Part shown: one piece after another, positions 8,176 to 16,687 of the stretch
How the letters are laid out: each line of letters begins with the position of its first letter
How positions within the stretch are numbered: the stretch's first letter is position 1
DNA from: an uncultured Lachnospiraceae bacterium
Lineage (GTDB): Bacteria > Bacillota > Clostridia > Lachnospirales > Lachnospiraceae
DNA length: 58,598 nt
NCBI GenBank assembly: GCA_902794095.1
Contig: CADBFZ010000011.1
Location: 1 to 58,598 of the forward strand
Direction: 5' to 3'
Notes under the pieces: model-generated
Databases searched by the model: none
Seen by the model: the letters and a program-made list of their open reading frames with translations, nothing else
What the model was told of the DNA's origin: nothing
Made by a program: the position numbers and the translations under genes

Positions 8176-8850
8176 TCACCAAATCTCATCAGCAAAAAAC
8201 GGATTGTACTTTTTCTCGTGGCCTATGGTGGTTGAAGCTCCGTGGCCGGGAAAAACCTGAGTATCATCAGGAAGTGTAAAGAGCTTCTCTTCAATGCTTG
8301 CAGCAAGTGTCTTGGCACTTCCGCCCTTGAAATCCGTTCTTCCTACGGATTCTTGGAAAAGAGTATCTCCCGAAATGAGAAATCCTCCTTCCTCGATATA
8401 AAAAGATGCACTTCCGGGAGTGTGACCCGGTGTGAATATAACCTTAATCTTAATTCCTGCGATCTCAAGTTCCTGACCGTCTTCAAGCCATTCATTGGGA
8501 CGAACTGTCATGGGAGTTCCCATCATGGCGGTCAAGTTAAAGGAAGAGTCGGAAAGCATTTCTTTCTCGGCAGAAGGTGCATAGATCTTAACCGCATCCT
8601 CTCCTCTGCTCTCCGCAAGTCCCGAAGCGGATGTTCGAAGGTCCTGAGCCCCCATGATGTGATCGAAATGACCATGGGTTAAGAGAAGTGCACGCACATG
8701 AAGTCCGGCGCCTTCGATACGTCTTACGATCTCTTTGCCGGTATCGGGCGCATCAAAAACAATACAATCCTTCTCGCCTTCTCTGTATGCAAAGTAGCAA
8801 TTTGTCTGAACGGCACCGATGACCATTCCGCCTATTTTGATCTTACCCAT
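8176..8850 (-). CDS. MBL-fold metallohydrolase (glyoxalase II-like)
   Basis: A 224-residue cytoplasmic hydrolase of the metallo-beta-lactamase fold. The metal-binding motif THGHFDH is at 58-64 (H59, H61, D63, H64), and later TPGHTPGS and FPGHG supply further ligands, as in hydroxyacylglutathione hydrolase-like proteins. Its substrate is unknown. Its ATG overlaps the rel stop codon by one base (TAATG), so the two genes are translationally coupled. This rel-MBL-hemZ order is common in Clostridia. Confidence 0.88.
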   Translation of the reverse strand: MGKIKIGGMVIGAVQTNCYFAYREGEKDCIVFDAPDTGKEIVRRIEGAGLHVRALLLTHGHFDHIMGAQDLRTSASGLAESRGEDAVKIYAPSAEKEMLSDSSFNLTAMMGTPMTVRPNEWLEDGQELEIAGIKIKVIFTPGHTPGSASFYIEEGGFLISGDTLFQESVGRTDFKGGSAKTLAASIEEKLFTLPDDTQVFPGHGASTTIGHEKKYNPFFADEIW

Positions 8851-11165
8851 TAAGCTCCTGCTCTTTCGATATCAACTACGCCCTGTACGGAACGTATCTT
8901 GTCGCAGATGTTCTCGAGTTCATCACGTCCGTGAATCTCGAATGTAAGCTGGATAGTTGCGATCTGCTGCTTGTTAACTCTGGTGTTAACTCCGAGAAGT
9001 GAAATGTTCTTCTCTGTGAAGATCCTTGAGATATCCGCAAGCAATCCGCTTCTGTCGTTAGCATAGATCCTTATATCAACTTCGTAACTTCCGCCGCCGG
9101 ATTTAAGTGACTCGGGAGCCCATGAAGCTTCAATGAGTCTGGTTCTTTCATCCGCAGGAAGCGCAAGGATGTTGATGCAGTCAGTTCTATGAATCGAAAT
9201 ACCTCTTCCTCTTGTAACGAAACCGACGATTTCATCACCGGGAACAGGTGAACAACACTTTGAAAATCTAACGGAGAGATCGGTGATACCTCTAACCGTG
9301 ATACCGCCGTTATTTCCGTTTGAATGCCTTGTTGCGGCATTCTGATTGGCTTCCGTGATCTGTGCGATAACTTCTTCATTGGAAAGGATCGTAGGATGAT
9401 CTTTCTCATAAAGAGCCTCAAGTCTTCCGAGAACCTGACCCTCTTTGAGAGCCCCTCTTCCGACTGCCGCAAGGATTGAATTCCAATCCTGATAACAATA
9501 CTTGGATGCGATATCCTCCTGATATTCGGGAGTCATGATTGCATATATATCTACGCCTCTTGACTTGGCATAGGTTAAGAGCATGTCCTTACCCTTGGTG
9601 ATGTTATCTTCCTTGGTAACGCTCTTAAACCACTGATTGATCTTATTCTTAGCCTGAGTGCTCTTAACAATGCTGAGCCAGTCCGCACTGGGCCCCTTGA
9701 TATTAGCACTGGTAATGATCTCGATACGATCACCGTTCTTAATGCGGTAATCGATGGGAACCAGCTTTCCGTTTACTCTTGCACCGACCATGCGGTTTCC
9801 GACTGCGGAATGAATAGCATACGCAAAATCGATGGGGCATGATCCGGAAGGAAGGTTCTTAACTTCACCACTGGGAGTAAAGCAATAAACCGAATCGGAA
9901 AAGAGATCGAGATCGTTCTTCAGCAGGTTCATGAATTCCTTGTTATCGGTCATATCCTGCTGCCACTCAAGGATCTGTCTGAGCCATGTGAGTTTCTCTT
10001 CTTCACCGGTTTCGGGAGTCTGTCCGTTGGAGACTTCCTTATACTTCCAGTGCGCTGCGATACCGTATTCGGCAGCTTTGTGCATTTCGAAGGTTCTGAT
10101 CTGAATCTCGAAAGGCTGTCCGTCCTTACCGATAAGTGTGGTGTGGAGGGACTGATACATATTCTCCTTGGGCATTGCAATGTAATCTTTGAATCTGCCC
10201 GGAATAGGTTTGTAGTTTTCGTGAATTACGCCGAGTGCGGCATAGCAGTCCATGACGGAATCAACAATGATCCTGACTGCAAAGAGGTCATATATCTGAT
10301 CGAGAGTCTTGTTCTGGTTCTTCATCTTCTTGTAGATGGAGAAGAAGTGCTTGACTCTTCCGTTTACTTTCGCTTTAATTCCCGCTTCATCGATATATCC
10401 CTTAACGTCTTTAACGATGGATTCGATGTAAGCTTCACGCTCTGTTTTCTTTTCCGCGATAGCGTTCTTGAGTTCGTTATATGCTTCGGGCTCAAGATAC
10501 TTGAGGGAAAGGTCATCGAGTTCAACCTTGATCCTGCTGATACCCAGACGCTGTGCAATGGGACAATAGATATCCATTGTCTCACGTGCAATCCTGATCT
10601 GGCTTGCAGGGGGCTGATACTGGAGCGTACGCATATTATGGAGACGGTCCGCAAGTTTGATCAGAATGACTCTGATATCGCGTGCCATCGCATAGAACAT
10701 CTTACGAAGGTTCTCTGCCTGGATCTCAAGCTTTTCATCGGACTGATCGGTGTTTCTGGAAAGAGGAATGTTTTCCAGTTTTGTTACGCCCGATACGAGA
10801 AGTGTTACTTCATCGCCGAATTCCTGTCTGAGACTGGTTTCAGAAACTTCGGTATCTTCAAGTACGTCATGAAGAAGTGCAGCACAGATGGTCTCTTTAT
10901 CCATCTCCAGTTCCGCCAAAATAATGGCAACGTTAAGAGGATGGATAATGTAAGGCTCACCTGATTTTCTGACCTGACCTTTGTGGGCACTGTCCGCAAG
11001 GGCAAATGCCTTCTCGATCATGGTGATATCGTCGCTGGGATGATATTTACGGACATGAGAAACAAGCTCATCATAGAGGAGCTTAGGATCGGTGAAATCC
11101 TGGTTTTCGCAGATGCCTCCCCTTTCGGTTATGGCTCCGTCTTTAATGTCCGAAATATCCTTCAT
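8850..11165 (-). CDS. rel: bifunctional (p)ppGpp synthetase/hydrolase
   Basis: A 771-residue stringent-response enzyme that makes and degrades (p)ppGpp at the ribosome. Domains in order: HD hydrolase with ALLHDVLEDT (H99-D100), RelA/SpoT synthetase at about 240-360 (VNGRVKHFFSIYKKMKNQN onward), TGS at about 405-465 (VYCFTPSGEVKNLPSGSCPIDFAYAIH), a Cys-containing helical/zinc-finger part (FSKCCSPVPGD) and a C-terminal ACT domain at about 690-771. The intact HD motif argues that hydrolase activity is kept. The length is normal for Firmicute Rel. The ribosome binding site is weak (AGGA, about 12 bases away). Apt lies upstream, behind a hairpin. Confidence 0.95.
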   Translation of the reverse strand: MKDISDIKDGAITERGGICENQDFTDPKLLYDELVSHVRKYHPSDDITMIEKAFALADSAHKGQVRKSGEPYIIHPLNVAIILAELEMDKETICAALLHDVLEDTEVSETSLRQEFGDEVTLLVSGVTKLENIPLSRNTDQSDEKLEIQAENLRKMFYAMARDIRVILIKLADRLHNMRTLQYQPPASQIRIARETMDIYCPIAQRLGISRIKVELDDLSLKYLEPEAYNELKNAIAEKKTEREAYIESIVKDVKGYIDEAGIKAKVNGRVKHFFSIYKKMKNQNKTLDQIYDLFAVRIIVDSVMDCYAALGVIHENYKPIPGRFKDYIAMPKENMYQSLHTTLIGKDGQPFEIQIRTFEMHKAAEYGIAAHWKYKEVSNGQTPETGEEEKLTWLRQILEWQQDMTDNKEFMNLLKNDLDLFSDSVYCFTPSGEVKNLPSGSCPIDFAYAIHSAVGNRMVGARVNGKLVPIDYRIKNGDRIEIITSANIKGPSADWLSIVKSTQAKNKINQWFKSVTKEDNITKGKDMLLTYAKSRGVDIYAIMTPEYQEDIASKYCYQDWNSILAAVGRGALKEGQVLGRLEALYEKDHPTILSNEEVIAQITEANQNAATRHSNGNNGGITVRGITDLSVRFSKCCSPVPGDEIVGFVTRGRGISIHRTDCINILALPADERTRLIEASWAPESLKSGGGSYEVDIRIYANDRSGLLADISRIFTEKNISLLGVNTRVNKQQIATIQLTFEIHGRDELENICDKIRSVQGVVDIERAGA

Positions 11166-11197
11166 ACGTGATCAAAAATCCTTTTATATTTTAAAAC

Positions 11198-11220
11198 CGG
11201 TCACTTATGGTAAGTGACCG
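11198..11220 (-). terminator. hairpin between apt and rel
   Basis: CGGTCACTTA-TGG-TAAGTGACCG lies 8 bases after the apt stop on the minus strand, followed by GTTTTAAAATA. It should end or attenuate transcription before rel, whose ATG is about 30 bases further on. Confidence 0.75.
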
Positions 11221-11227
11221 AGTTTTA

Positions 11228-11755
11228 TCAATTGCCGGGATATGTAATGCAAGATTCGAGTCTGTATCCCTTAAGTTTGTCCCTGCCTTTAAGTCCTGCA
11301 AGTTCCATTACGACAGCGATTCCGACTACTACGCCGCCGAGTCCTTCGATCATCTCAATCATAGCCTGAGTGGTTCCACCGGTTGCGATAAGGTCGTCAA
11401 CGATAAGAACCTTCTGTCCGGGCTTGATAGAGTCTTTGTGCATCTCGATGGTTGCGGTGCCGTACTCAAGATCATAAGTCTTCTCAACAGTTTCTCTGGG
11501 AAGCTTTCCCTTCTTTCTGATGAGAACAAAAGGCTTATGAAGATTGTAAGCGATGGGCATTCCGAAAATGAAGCCTCTGGATTCGGGTCCGACTACTACG
11601 TCAAAATCAAGATCCTTGATGGATTCCTGCATGGTATCGACAGCGAGTCTGAGACCATCCGCATCCTGAAGAACAGAGGTGATGTCTCTGAACATGATAC
11701 CCGGCTCGGGAAAATCAGGAATTGTTGTTACATAATCTTCAAGTTTTTTCATCAT
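11228..11755 (-). CDS. apt: adenine phosphoribosyltransferase
   Basis: A 175-residue cytoplasmic salvage enzyme that forms AMP from adenine and PRPP. The PRPP-binding motif VLIVDDLIATGGT is at 116-128 and the purine-binding region PEPGIMFRDITSVLQD at 16-31 is classical for Apt. Length is normal. It lies 15 bases after the DUF308-like gene and immediately before rel, the arrangement seen in many Firmicutes. Confidence 0.95.
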   Translation of the reverse strand: MMKKLEDYVTTIPDFPEPGIMFRDITSVLQDADGLRLAVDTMQESIKDLDFDVVVGPESRGFIFGMPIAYNLHKPFVLIRKKGKLPRETVEKTYDLEYGTATIEMHKDSIKPGQKVLIVDDLIATGGTTQAMIEMIEGLGGVVVGIAVVMELAGLKGRDKLKGYRLESCITYPGN

Positions 11756-11770
11756 GTGCCTTTCTTATTT

Positions 11771-12421
11771 TTATTTACCGTTTTCGGTATTATCACCTGC
11801 TGAATCAGCTTCGGTGTAAGTCGTCTCTATAGTCTCAGTATCATACTGACTTCTAACACCTTCGAAAAATACCGATGCAACAAGATCTGTCATTCCCGCA
11901 ATCACAAGTGCAACTCCGATGAGTCTGAGAAGAAGTATCTCGCTCTCAAAAGGATTTGCAACAAGCACTGCTCCGAAAATAATGAAGACAAGTGCAAAGA
12001 TCAGCATTGCGGTAAACATCGGATGTCCCAGCTTCTTAAGATCGATCGAATCCTGAAGCTTAATACATCCGCTTACGATGATAAGCACTCCCAGCACGAT
12101 GGGAACGATTGCCATCAGTTCTTTCCACTTAAGGAGTATTACTATACCGACTACGATTGAAACAACTCCGTTTAAGAAATCATTGTTTCCGAGATTGTGT
12201 CTGACATCTCTGGCCAGATACATGATAACGAAGATGAGTCCACCGATTATCGCAGAAATACCCAGGGCGTAAGCAATGATATTCAGCATTCTCTCAGGAT
12301 TAACCAGATCGATGATTCCGATGATCATGCATATCAGACCGTAAAACGCCGCAGTGGGCTTTATCTTAGGTCTTGCAGCCTTCTGAACGGTTTCGCGTTT
12401 ATTGTCGGTTTTCTTAGCCAT
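11771..12421 (-). CDS. DUF308/HdeD-like membrane protein
   Basis: A 216-residue membrane protein with about six membrane segments arranged as hairpin pairs containing GxxxxxxG-rich helices (YGLICMIIGIIDLVNPE, VVSIVVGIVILLKWKE), which is typical of the HdeD/DUF308 group of unknown function. A basic N-terminus (MAKKTDNKRETVQKAARPK) and an acidic, Thr-rich C-terminal tail lie outside the membrane. The start at 12421 is preferred: it follows the SEC-C stop codon by one base, with GGAAAGG upstream. A longer in-frame opening at 12505 would run over the SEC-C coding end. Confidence 0.75.
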   Translation of the reverse strand: MAKKTDNKRETVQKAARPKIKPTAAFYGLICMIIGIIDLVNPERMLNIIAYALGISAIIGGLIFVIMYLARDVRHNLGNNDFLNGVVSIVVGIVILLKWKELMAIVPIVLGVLIIVSGCIKLQDSIDLKKLGHPMFTAMLIFALVFIIFGAVLVANPFESEILLLRLIGVALVIAGMTDLVASVFFEGVRSQYDTETIETTYTEADSAGDNTENGK

Positions 12422-12422
12422 A

Positions 12423-12929
12423 TTAAGCCTTTCCGCAACACTTCTTATACTTCTTGCCGCTTCCGCAAGGGCAGGGATCGTTGGGATAAACCTTAGCGCC
12501 TTCACGCTTTACGGTTCCGGAGATCTTCTGCTCATGATAGAGCTCTTTTCTCTTAGCTTCATCAAAGATAGATTCCCACTCAGGTAATCCATAGAGCCAG
12601 TCAGCTCCTGCGCCTACCATGTTCTTGTAAAGAAGCTCCTTGTCGAATGCAAGAGAAACCTCGGTATCCTCGGTCATCTCCTCAATAGGATTGGGAGTCT
12701 TAAGGGAATCATTTATTCCATCCAGGAAACCGGTCATGAACATAAGATCGATGCCGTACTTTGCAGCAAGATCCTTAACGGTTCCTTTTACTTCTTCATC
12801 GGGATTCTTAAGAAGCTCTGCGTAAATCTCCTTCTCCTTGAGGAAATAATCTCCCCAAAGTTTCTGAATCTTTCCTTTATCAGCTTTGTCGTCATATGCG
12901 AGTCTTCGCCAATCTTCAAGCAGTGCCAT
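12423..12929 (-). CDS. SEC-C motif protein
   Basis: A 168-residue cytoplasmic protein ending in a SEC-C zinc motif, [19 protein letters not shown], as found at the SecA C-terminus and in many stand-alone proteins. The N-terminal 140 residues are helical and acidic ([19 protein letters not shown]) and I do not recognise a named domain, though such architectures are common in Lachnospiraceae. It is the first gene of the unit that continues with the DUF308-like gene and apt. Function unknown. Confidence 0.8.
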   Translation of the reverse strand: MALLEDWRRLAYDDKADKGKIQKLWGDYFLKEKEIYAELLKNPDEEVKGTVKDLAAKYGIDLMFMTGFLDGINDSLKTPNPIEEMTEDTEVSLAFDKELLYKNMVGAGADWLYGLPEWESIFDEAKRKELYHEQKISGTVKREGAKVYPNDPCPCGSGKKYKKCCGKA

Positions 12930-13021
12930 TGTACATGCCCCTTTCTATCAAAAAATCACCGTTTATTATATATCAAAACGCCCGTTTTAACAAGAATTTC
13001 CCGTATCCCGCAAAAGAAAAC

Positions 13022-13054
13022 GAGGACGGCTTTTCTATTACAAAAACCATCCTC
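13022..13054 (-). terminator. terminator after the broken EAL gene
   Basis: An imperfect stem (GAGGATGGTTTTT pairing with GAAAAGCCGTCCTC on the minus strand), followed by GTTTTCTTTT, stands 30 bases after the end of the EAL pseudogene. The gap to the SEC-C gene holds nothing else visible. Confidence 0.65.
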
Positions 13055-13082
13055 ATATCACTTTATTTAATGCCTATTAAAA

Positions 13083-13849
13083 TCAAGCGGGTCTGGCCAG
13101 ATAATAACCCTGATAAAGATCTACTCCGAGTCCTACGAGATAATCAAACTCCGCCTTTTCTTCTACGCCCTCGGCTACAACCAGCATTCCCTTTGAGTGG
13201 AATCTGAGAACCAGATTCTCCACATTGTCCTGCTTAGCCTCATCGTGATCGATTCCGGAAATAAGCTCTCTGTCGAGCTTAACGATATCGGGCTCCATAA
13301 GATCTACTCTCTCAAGGTCGTTGATTCCGCTACCGAAGTCATCGATTGAAAGCATGTTGTTCATTGATCTGACCATAGGCAATATACACAAAAGGGCGGC
13401 TTTTTTAGAACAAAAAGCCGTCCTTTTTTATATGCCAAACGAGCGTTTCATTAAAATTATGCAGAATAATACGGGTACTCGAGATTCTCAACGATCAGTT
13501 TGCCTCTTATCTCCTCTCCGAAGTACTCATAAAATGCTTCGGCTTCTTCTTTGTTCATACAATCCGAAGGAAATGAATTGATGGAAACCTTCTGAGGATA
13601 TCCTCTCAGGCAAAACTCCTGCATTGCTCCGAAAAATGTGGCAACTTCCAAAACGTGAAGCTTATCTTTCTTAGTATATTCTTCTATAAGTTCTGTAACC
13701 GTCTTGTCGGCAGGACGCATCAGTGCTTCCCATGCATAGGTTGTCTTTCCGTCAGCCTGGAAAATAGGCTGAAATACGTAATTGATGGACAACTCACTTA
13801 AAGCATCCAATATTTCCTTGTCCAACGGTAAATGGTCGTAATAAATCAT
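13083..13849 (-). pseudogene. EAL-domain c-di-GMP phosphodiesterase gene, disrupted
   Basis: Two minus-strand pieces together make one EAL domain. The first (13849-13457) starts MIYYDHLPLDKEILDAL and has the catalytic AWEALMRP and the N of KVSINSFPSD, then stops after VENLEYPYYSA. The second (from about 13391) resumes with MVRSMNNMLSIDDFGSGIND and has KLDREL, VAEGVEE and QGYYLARP. Between them lies a 99-bp sequence that is one arm of a perfect inverted repeat and has stops in this frame. By comparison with the other EAL proteins here, about 10-20 residues are missing at the join. The C-terminal piece could start from an ATG inside the arm, but neither piece would be an active enzyme alone. 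Confidence 0.85.
13363..13461 (+). repeat. 99-bp inverted repeat, left arm (inside the EAL gene)
   Basis: This 99-base stretch is the exact reverse complement of 13968-14066. It contains its own hairpin (AAGGGCGGCTTTTTT / AAAAAGCCGTCCTTTT) with terminator character on both strands. It begins with ATTGATCTGACC and ends AAAATTATG; identity to the other arm stops abruptly at both ends. It interrupts the EAL coding sequence. Confidence 0.95.
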
Positions 13850-13967
13850 CCTTACCTGCCTAAAACCTATAACAAATTTCGTGAATCAGGAAAATGGTTT
13901 CCCGAGCCCACGAAGTGCAATTCTATCATAAAAAATACAGAAATCCACACCTGAAATTCATTGTTTA

Positions 13968-14066
13968 CATAATTTTAATGAAACGCTCGTTTGGCATATA
14001 AAAAAGGACGGCTTTTTGTTCTAAAAAAGCCGCCCTTTTGTGTATATTGCCTATGGTCAGATCAAT
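13968..14066 (-). repeat. 99-bp inverted repeat, right arm (GH43 terminator)
   Basis: Exact reverse complement of 13363-13461. On the minus strand it starts with the last sense codon and TGA stop of the GH43 gene (AATTGA) and goes on into a GGGCGGC-stem hairpin followed by a T run, so here it looks like the native GH43 terminator. I take this arm as the source and the other as the copy; that order is inference. The 118 bases between this arm and the EAL start (13850-13967) hold no gene. Confidence 0.92.
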
Positions 14067-15018
14067 TGGTTCCGTCCTCTGCGATGTTGAGCTTGGTGTA
14101 CTTAACACATCTTTCGTGTGTAATACCCTTTGAAAGCTCACAGTCATGATAGAAAATATACCACTCGCCGTCAATCTCAAGAACAGAATGATGTGTGGTC
14201 CAGCCGAGAACAGGCTCCATGATCCTTCCCTTGTAAGTGAAAGGTCCTTCGGGCTTGTCACCCTCTGCATAGCAAAGGTAATGAGTAGTTCCGGTTGAAT
14301 ATGAGAAATAATACTTTCCGTTGTACTTATAAACCCAGGGATCTTCGAAATATCTGCGATCCTCATCACAAGCCTTAATGGGATCTCCGTTCTCATCAAG
14401 GATCTGGATGTGCTTGGGTGCTGCTTTAAATCCGGTCATATCCTGCTTGAACTCTGCGAAAAGGGGTCCGAGTGCAGGAACATCTCCTTCGGGTCTGGGC
14501 TCATCGGGATTGAATTCTCCGGACTGCCACATCTCGAGCTGTCCGCCCCAAAGTCCGCCGTTATAGCAATAAATTCTTCCGTCATCATCTACAAGAACAG
14601 CGGGATCGATGCTGTAGCTTCCTTCGATGAAATTCTCGTGAGGCTTGAAAGGTCCGACAGGGCTGTCTGACTCGGCAACACCGAGGCGGAACTTAAGCTC
14701 CTTGTCCTTAGCGGGGAAAATAAGATAATACTTTCCGTTTACATATACGCAATCGGGTGCCCACATCTGCTGCTTAACCCAGGGAATATCCTTGTAGTTG
14801 ATTGCAACACCGTTGTCTACGCAGGGTGCATCAAGGTTATCCATAGATAATACATGATAGTCTTCCATCATGTACTGTGCTCCGTCGTCATCATCGGGAA
14901 CGTCAAGCTCTATATCGTGTGAAGGATAGATATAAATCTTTCCATCAAAAACGTGAGCCGAAGGATCGGCAGTAAACATATGGGTTACCAAAGGTTTTCT
15001 TTCGTTAGGTCTTCTCAT
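14062..15018 (-). CDS. glycoside hydrolase family 43 (beta-xylosidase / arabinofuranosidase-like)
   Basis: A 318-residue enzyme with no signal peptide, so it should act on imported oligosaccharides in the cytoplasm. The N-terminus PLVTHMFTADPSAHVFDGKIY carries the GH43 general-base aspartate D18 in the first blade of a five-bladed propeller. SIDPAVLVDDDGRIYCYNG holds the second conserved aspartate and GWTTHHSVLEIDGEWYIFYHD the last blade. This subtype is usually annotated as xylosidase/arabinosidase; the exact linkage cannot be read. GGAAAGAG precedes the ATG. Its last codon and stop form the edge of a 99-bp inverted repeat. Confidence 0.88.
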   Translation of the reverse strand: MRRPNERKPLVTHMFTADPSAHVFDGKIYIYPSHDIELDVPDDDDGAQYMMEDYHVLSMDNLDAPCVDNGVAINYKDIPWVKQQMWAPDCVYVNGKYYLIFPAKDKELKFRLGVAESDSPVGPFKPHENFIEGSYSIDPAVLVDDDGRIYCYNGGLWGGQLEMWQSGEFNPDEPRPEGDVPALGPLFAEFKQDMTGFKAAPKHIQILDENGDPIKACDEDRRYFEDPWVYKYNGKYYFSYSTGTTHYLCYAEGDKPEGPFTYKGRIMEPVLGWTTHHSVLEIDGEWYIFYHDCELSKGITHERCVKYTKLNIAEDGTN

Positions 15019-15099
15019 AATGATTTCTCTTTCCGAAAAATTATTTAGTTACCCATATATTCTTGCATAATTGTCAGAAAATAACTTATCAAAACTTGC

Positions 15100-15119
15100 C
15101 ATAGATTGCGTAATCTATG
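15100..15119 (-). terminator. hairpin after the interrupted membrane gene
   Basis: CATAGATT-GCGT-AATCTATG, followed on the minus strand by GCAAGTTTTG, lies just past the stop of the interrupted gene at 15125. Modest stem and short T run. Confidence 0.45.
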
Positions 15120-15124
15120 CTTAC

Positions 15125-15793
15125 TCATTTATCCTTCGAAGATATATGCTCATCAAAGCCGCAGTCAAGAGGAACGGCTATCCTGGTCTCAATTCCTCTG
15201 TAACCGGGAACGGCATTTGCAATCCTATGCTGAAACTCCTCTTCATGGAACAGGGCACTTAATGCCTCTACGTTTTGTTTTCTCTTATTATCCATCGCAG
15301 ATGCAACGGCAGAGCGTTCCATATCACGCTGCCTGCGTGTTTTAACCGGCATATCATCCCACCGGGCCATCGCCCCTGCCGATGCGGTGCCGTAGTTTAT
15401 AAGATCATATCCTTCAACGAACAAGTATCCGGAATGTACTTCTTTTGTATTTTTGTCGGTAAGACTTAATTCCTGGATAAATGAAGCATTAATGGCAAGA
15501 TTAAACCTGTCCCTTTTACTCTTGGATGCGATGTAAAAACCGGAAAATATTATGCCTGCGAACCAGACGATCGCCCAAACAGGAAAATCTTCCCCGTCAG
15601 GCAATCTGACAGTCATAAGTTTTACTTTACTGCCCAGAATAGCAAATACACACGGGAAAACAAACATCCAGATCAGGCAAAAAGTTTATATGATATTTTC
15701 AAGAATCGATTTTTTCTTATTGCTGAGATCAGGCCCCAAAAAGGATCTGACATATGAAATATCGTACTGAGCTCTGATTGAAGGGGCTAACAT
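15125..15793 (-). pseudogene. membrane-anchored protein gene with one in-frame stop codon
   Basis: The frame opens at an ATG at 15793 with GAGAGG 6 bases upstream and reads MLAPSIRAQYDISYVRSFLG and on to ENII, then meets a TAA at codon 36 (15686-15688). The very same frame continues open to 15125. Just after the stop comes a membrane segment, TFCLIWMFVFPCVFAILGSK, then a second one near FPVWAIVWFAGIIFSGFYIA and a soluble tail rich in charged residues. A single base change at the TAA would restore one 222-residue protein. Re-initiation at the ATG at 15667 could make a 180-residue form, but no good ribosome binding site precedes it. I do not recognise the family. Confidence 0.7.
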
Positions 15794-15929
15794 ATGATAC
15801 CTCTCATTTCAAACCGGATCACAAGACTTAAGTAACGTTCTGTATGATTTTACATTTTAGGCCAGAATGCTGTCAGCCTCAGTATTCATGCGGGATTCGG
15901 CAGTTTTAAAATGATAGGATTCGTTGTAA

Positions 15930-16646
15930 ATGTACAAAAACACAGACCCGTTTTTGATTACGGTCCTGCGTGCATTGATCACTTATATGAGATATTATAA
16001 AAACATGAACAACTACCAAAAGCTGAAAAATAAAAGAAGGATCCTGACGCTTATCATCTTCGCCCTAATTCTTTTCATATATCTGTACGGAAAAGGAAGG
16101 CAAAGAGCTGTGGCAGGAATACCTGACCCTGTGCAGACAGAAGCTTCGGGAGAGACATACCTCTCAGTTGGCGGTTACGATATGACCGTCAAATTTCTGT
16201 ACGAATATGAGATCGAAGCTCTGGTAGTAAGTACGCATAATGCTCATGACGGAACGGGAGCAAAACTCGCTCCCAGAGACATCGTGCTTTGCTGGGGTAG
16301 TGTCGCAGCGTTAAATGAAACGATCGATTTTCACTGGAACCAAAGCGGAAGATTTTATTCCTGGCATGTCGATACCTATGATGAGGTAAATGCCGCAGGC
16401 GGTGTACAGGGAGTAAACGAACATTCTTCAAATAACCATCTCGTTCCCGCTGACTCTAAGATAAGAAGACAGATAAACAGTATAAAAACAGGCGACCACA
16501 TAAGACTCAAAGGCTATCTTATAAACATTGACGGAACAGCATCCAACGGTTCAACATTCTATTGGTATTCAAGCACCACCCGGTCAGATACCGGCGATCA
16601 CTCCTGTGAGTTAATATATGTCACGGAAGTCGAATGGCTTCCGTGA
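15930..16646 (+). CDS. signal-anchored extracytoplasmic protein, function unknown
   Basis: A 238-residue protein whose hydrophobic segment (RILTLIIFALILFIYLYG, about residues 37-54) should anchor it with the rest outside. The outer part includes DIVLCWGSVAALNE, FYSWHVDTYDEVN, HSSNNHLVPAD, GDHIRLKGYLINIDG and ELIYVTEVEWL. This pattern recurs in unnamed proteins of several phyla, I believe without a known function. The start is uncertain: 15930 has AGGA 10 bases upstream, while M26 (16005) gives a more ordinary signal-anchor N-terminus. A perfect 11-bp stem (TGTCACGGAAG / CTTCCGTGACA, 16619-16648) overlaps the stop codon but has no T run. Confidence 0.7.
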   Translation: MYKNTDPFLITVLRALITYMRYYKNMNNYQKLKNKRRILTLIIFALILFIYLYGKGRQRAVAGIPDPVQTEASGETYLSVGGYDMTVKFLYEYEIEALVVSTHNAHDGTGAKLAPRDIVLCWGSVAALNETIDFHWNQSGRFYSWHVDTYDEVNAAGGVQGVNEHSSNNHLVPADSKIRRQINSIKTGDHIRLKGYLINIDGTASNGSTFYWYSSTTRSDTGDHSCELIYVTEVEWLP

Positions 16647-16687
16647 CACATAAACCCCTTAGCAGTTAAGCGATGCTTCAAGAAGTA

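Noticed and set aside
10050..10964. A 304-residue plus-strand open frame inside rel
   Set aside because: Rel is complete and strongly conserved on the minus strand; the long antisense frame reflects its codon usage.
13850..13967. Riboswitch (for example for c-di-GMP) upstream of c-di-GMP genes
   Set aside because: I looked at the leaders before the GGDEF, EAL and GGDEF-EAL genes; none shows the conserved GEMM-type helices or a terminator/anti-terminator pair.
13363..14066. Invertible promoter or phase switch controlling EAL
   Set aside because: Flipping the 506-bp segment would not join the two EAL pieces or bring a promoter to them, and no recombinase gene is near. Inversion remains possible but would not be a functional switch as read.
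13363..14066. MITE or insertion sequence
   Set aside because: The arms have no terminal inverted repeats of their own, no target-site duplication was seen and there is no transposase.
13321..14399. Two frames at both ends that share a 30-residue peptide, seeming to be a conserved small protein
   Set aside because: The shared peptide is encoded by the two arms of the 99-bp inverted repeat, which is a terminator sequence, not a gene.
15686..15688. Recoding (selenocysteine or pyrrolysine) at the in-frame stop
   Set aside because: The codon is TAA, which is not used for either amino acid.
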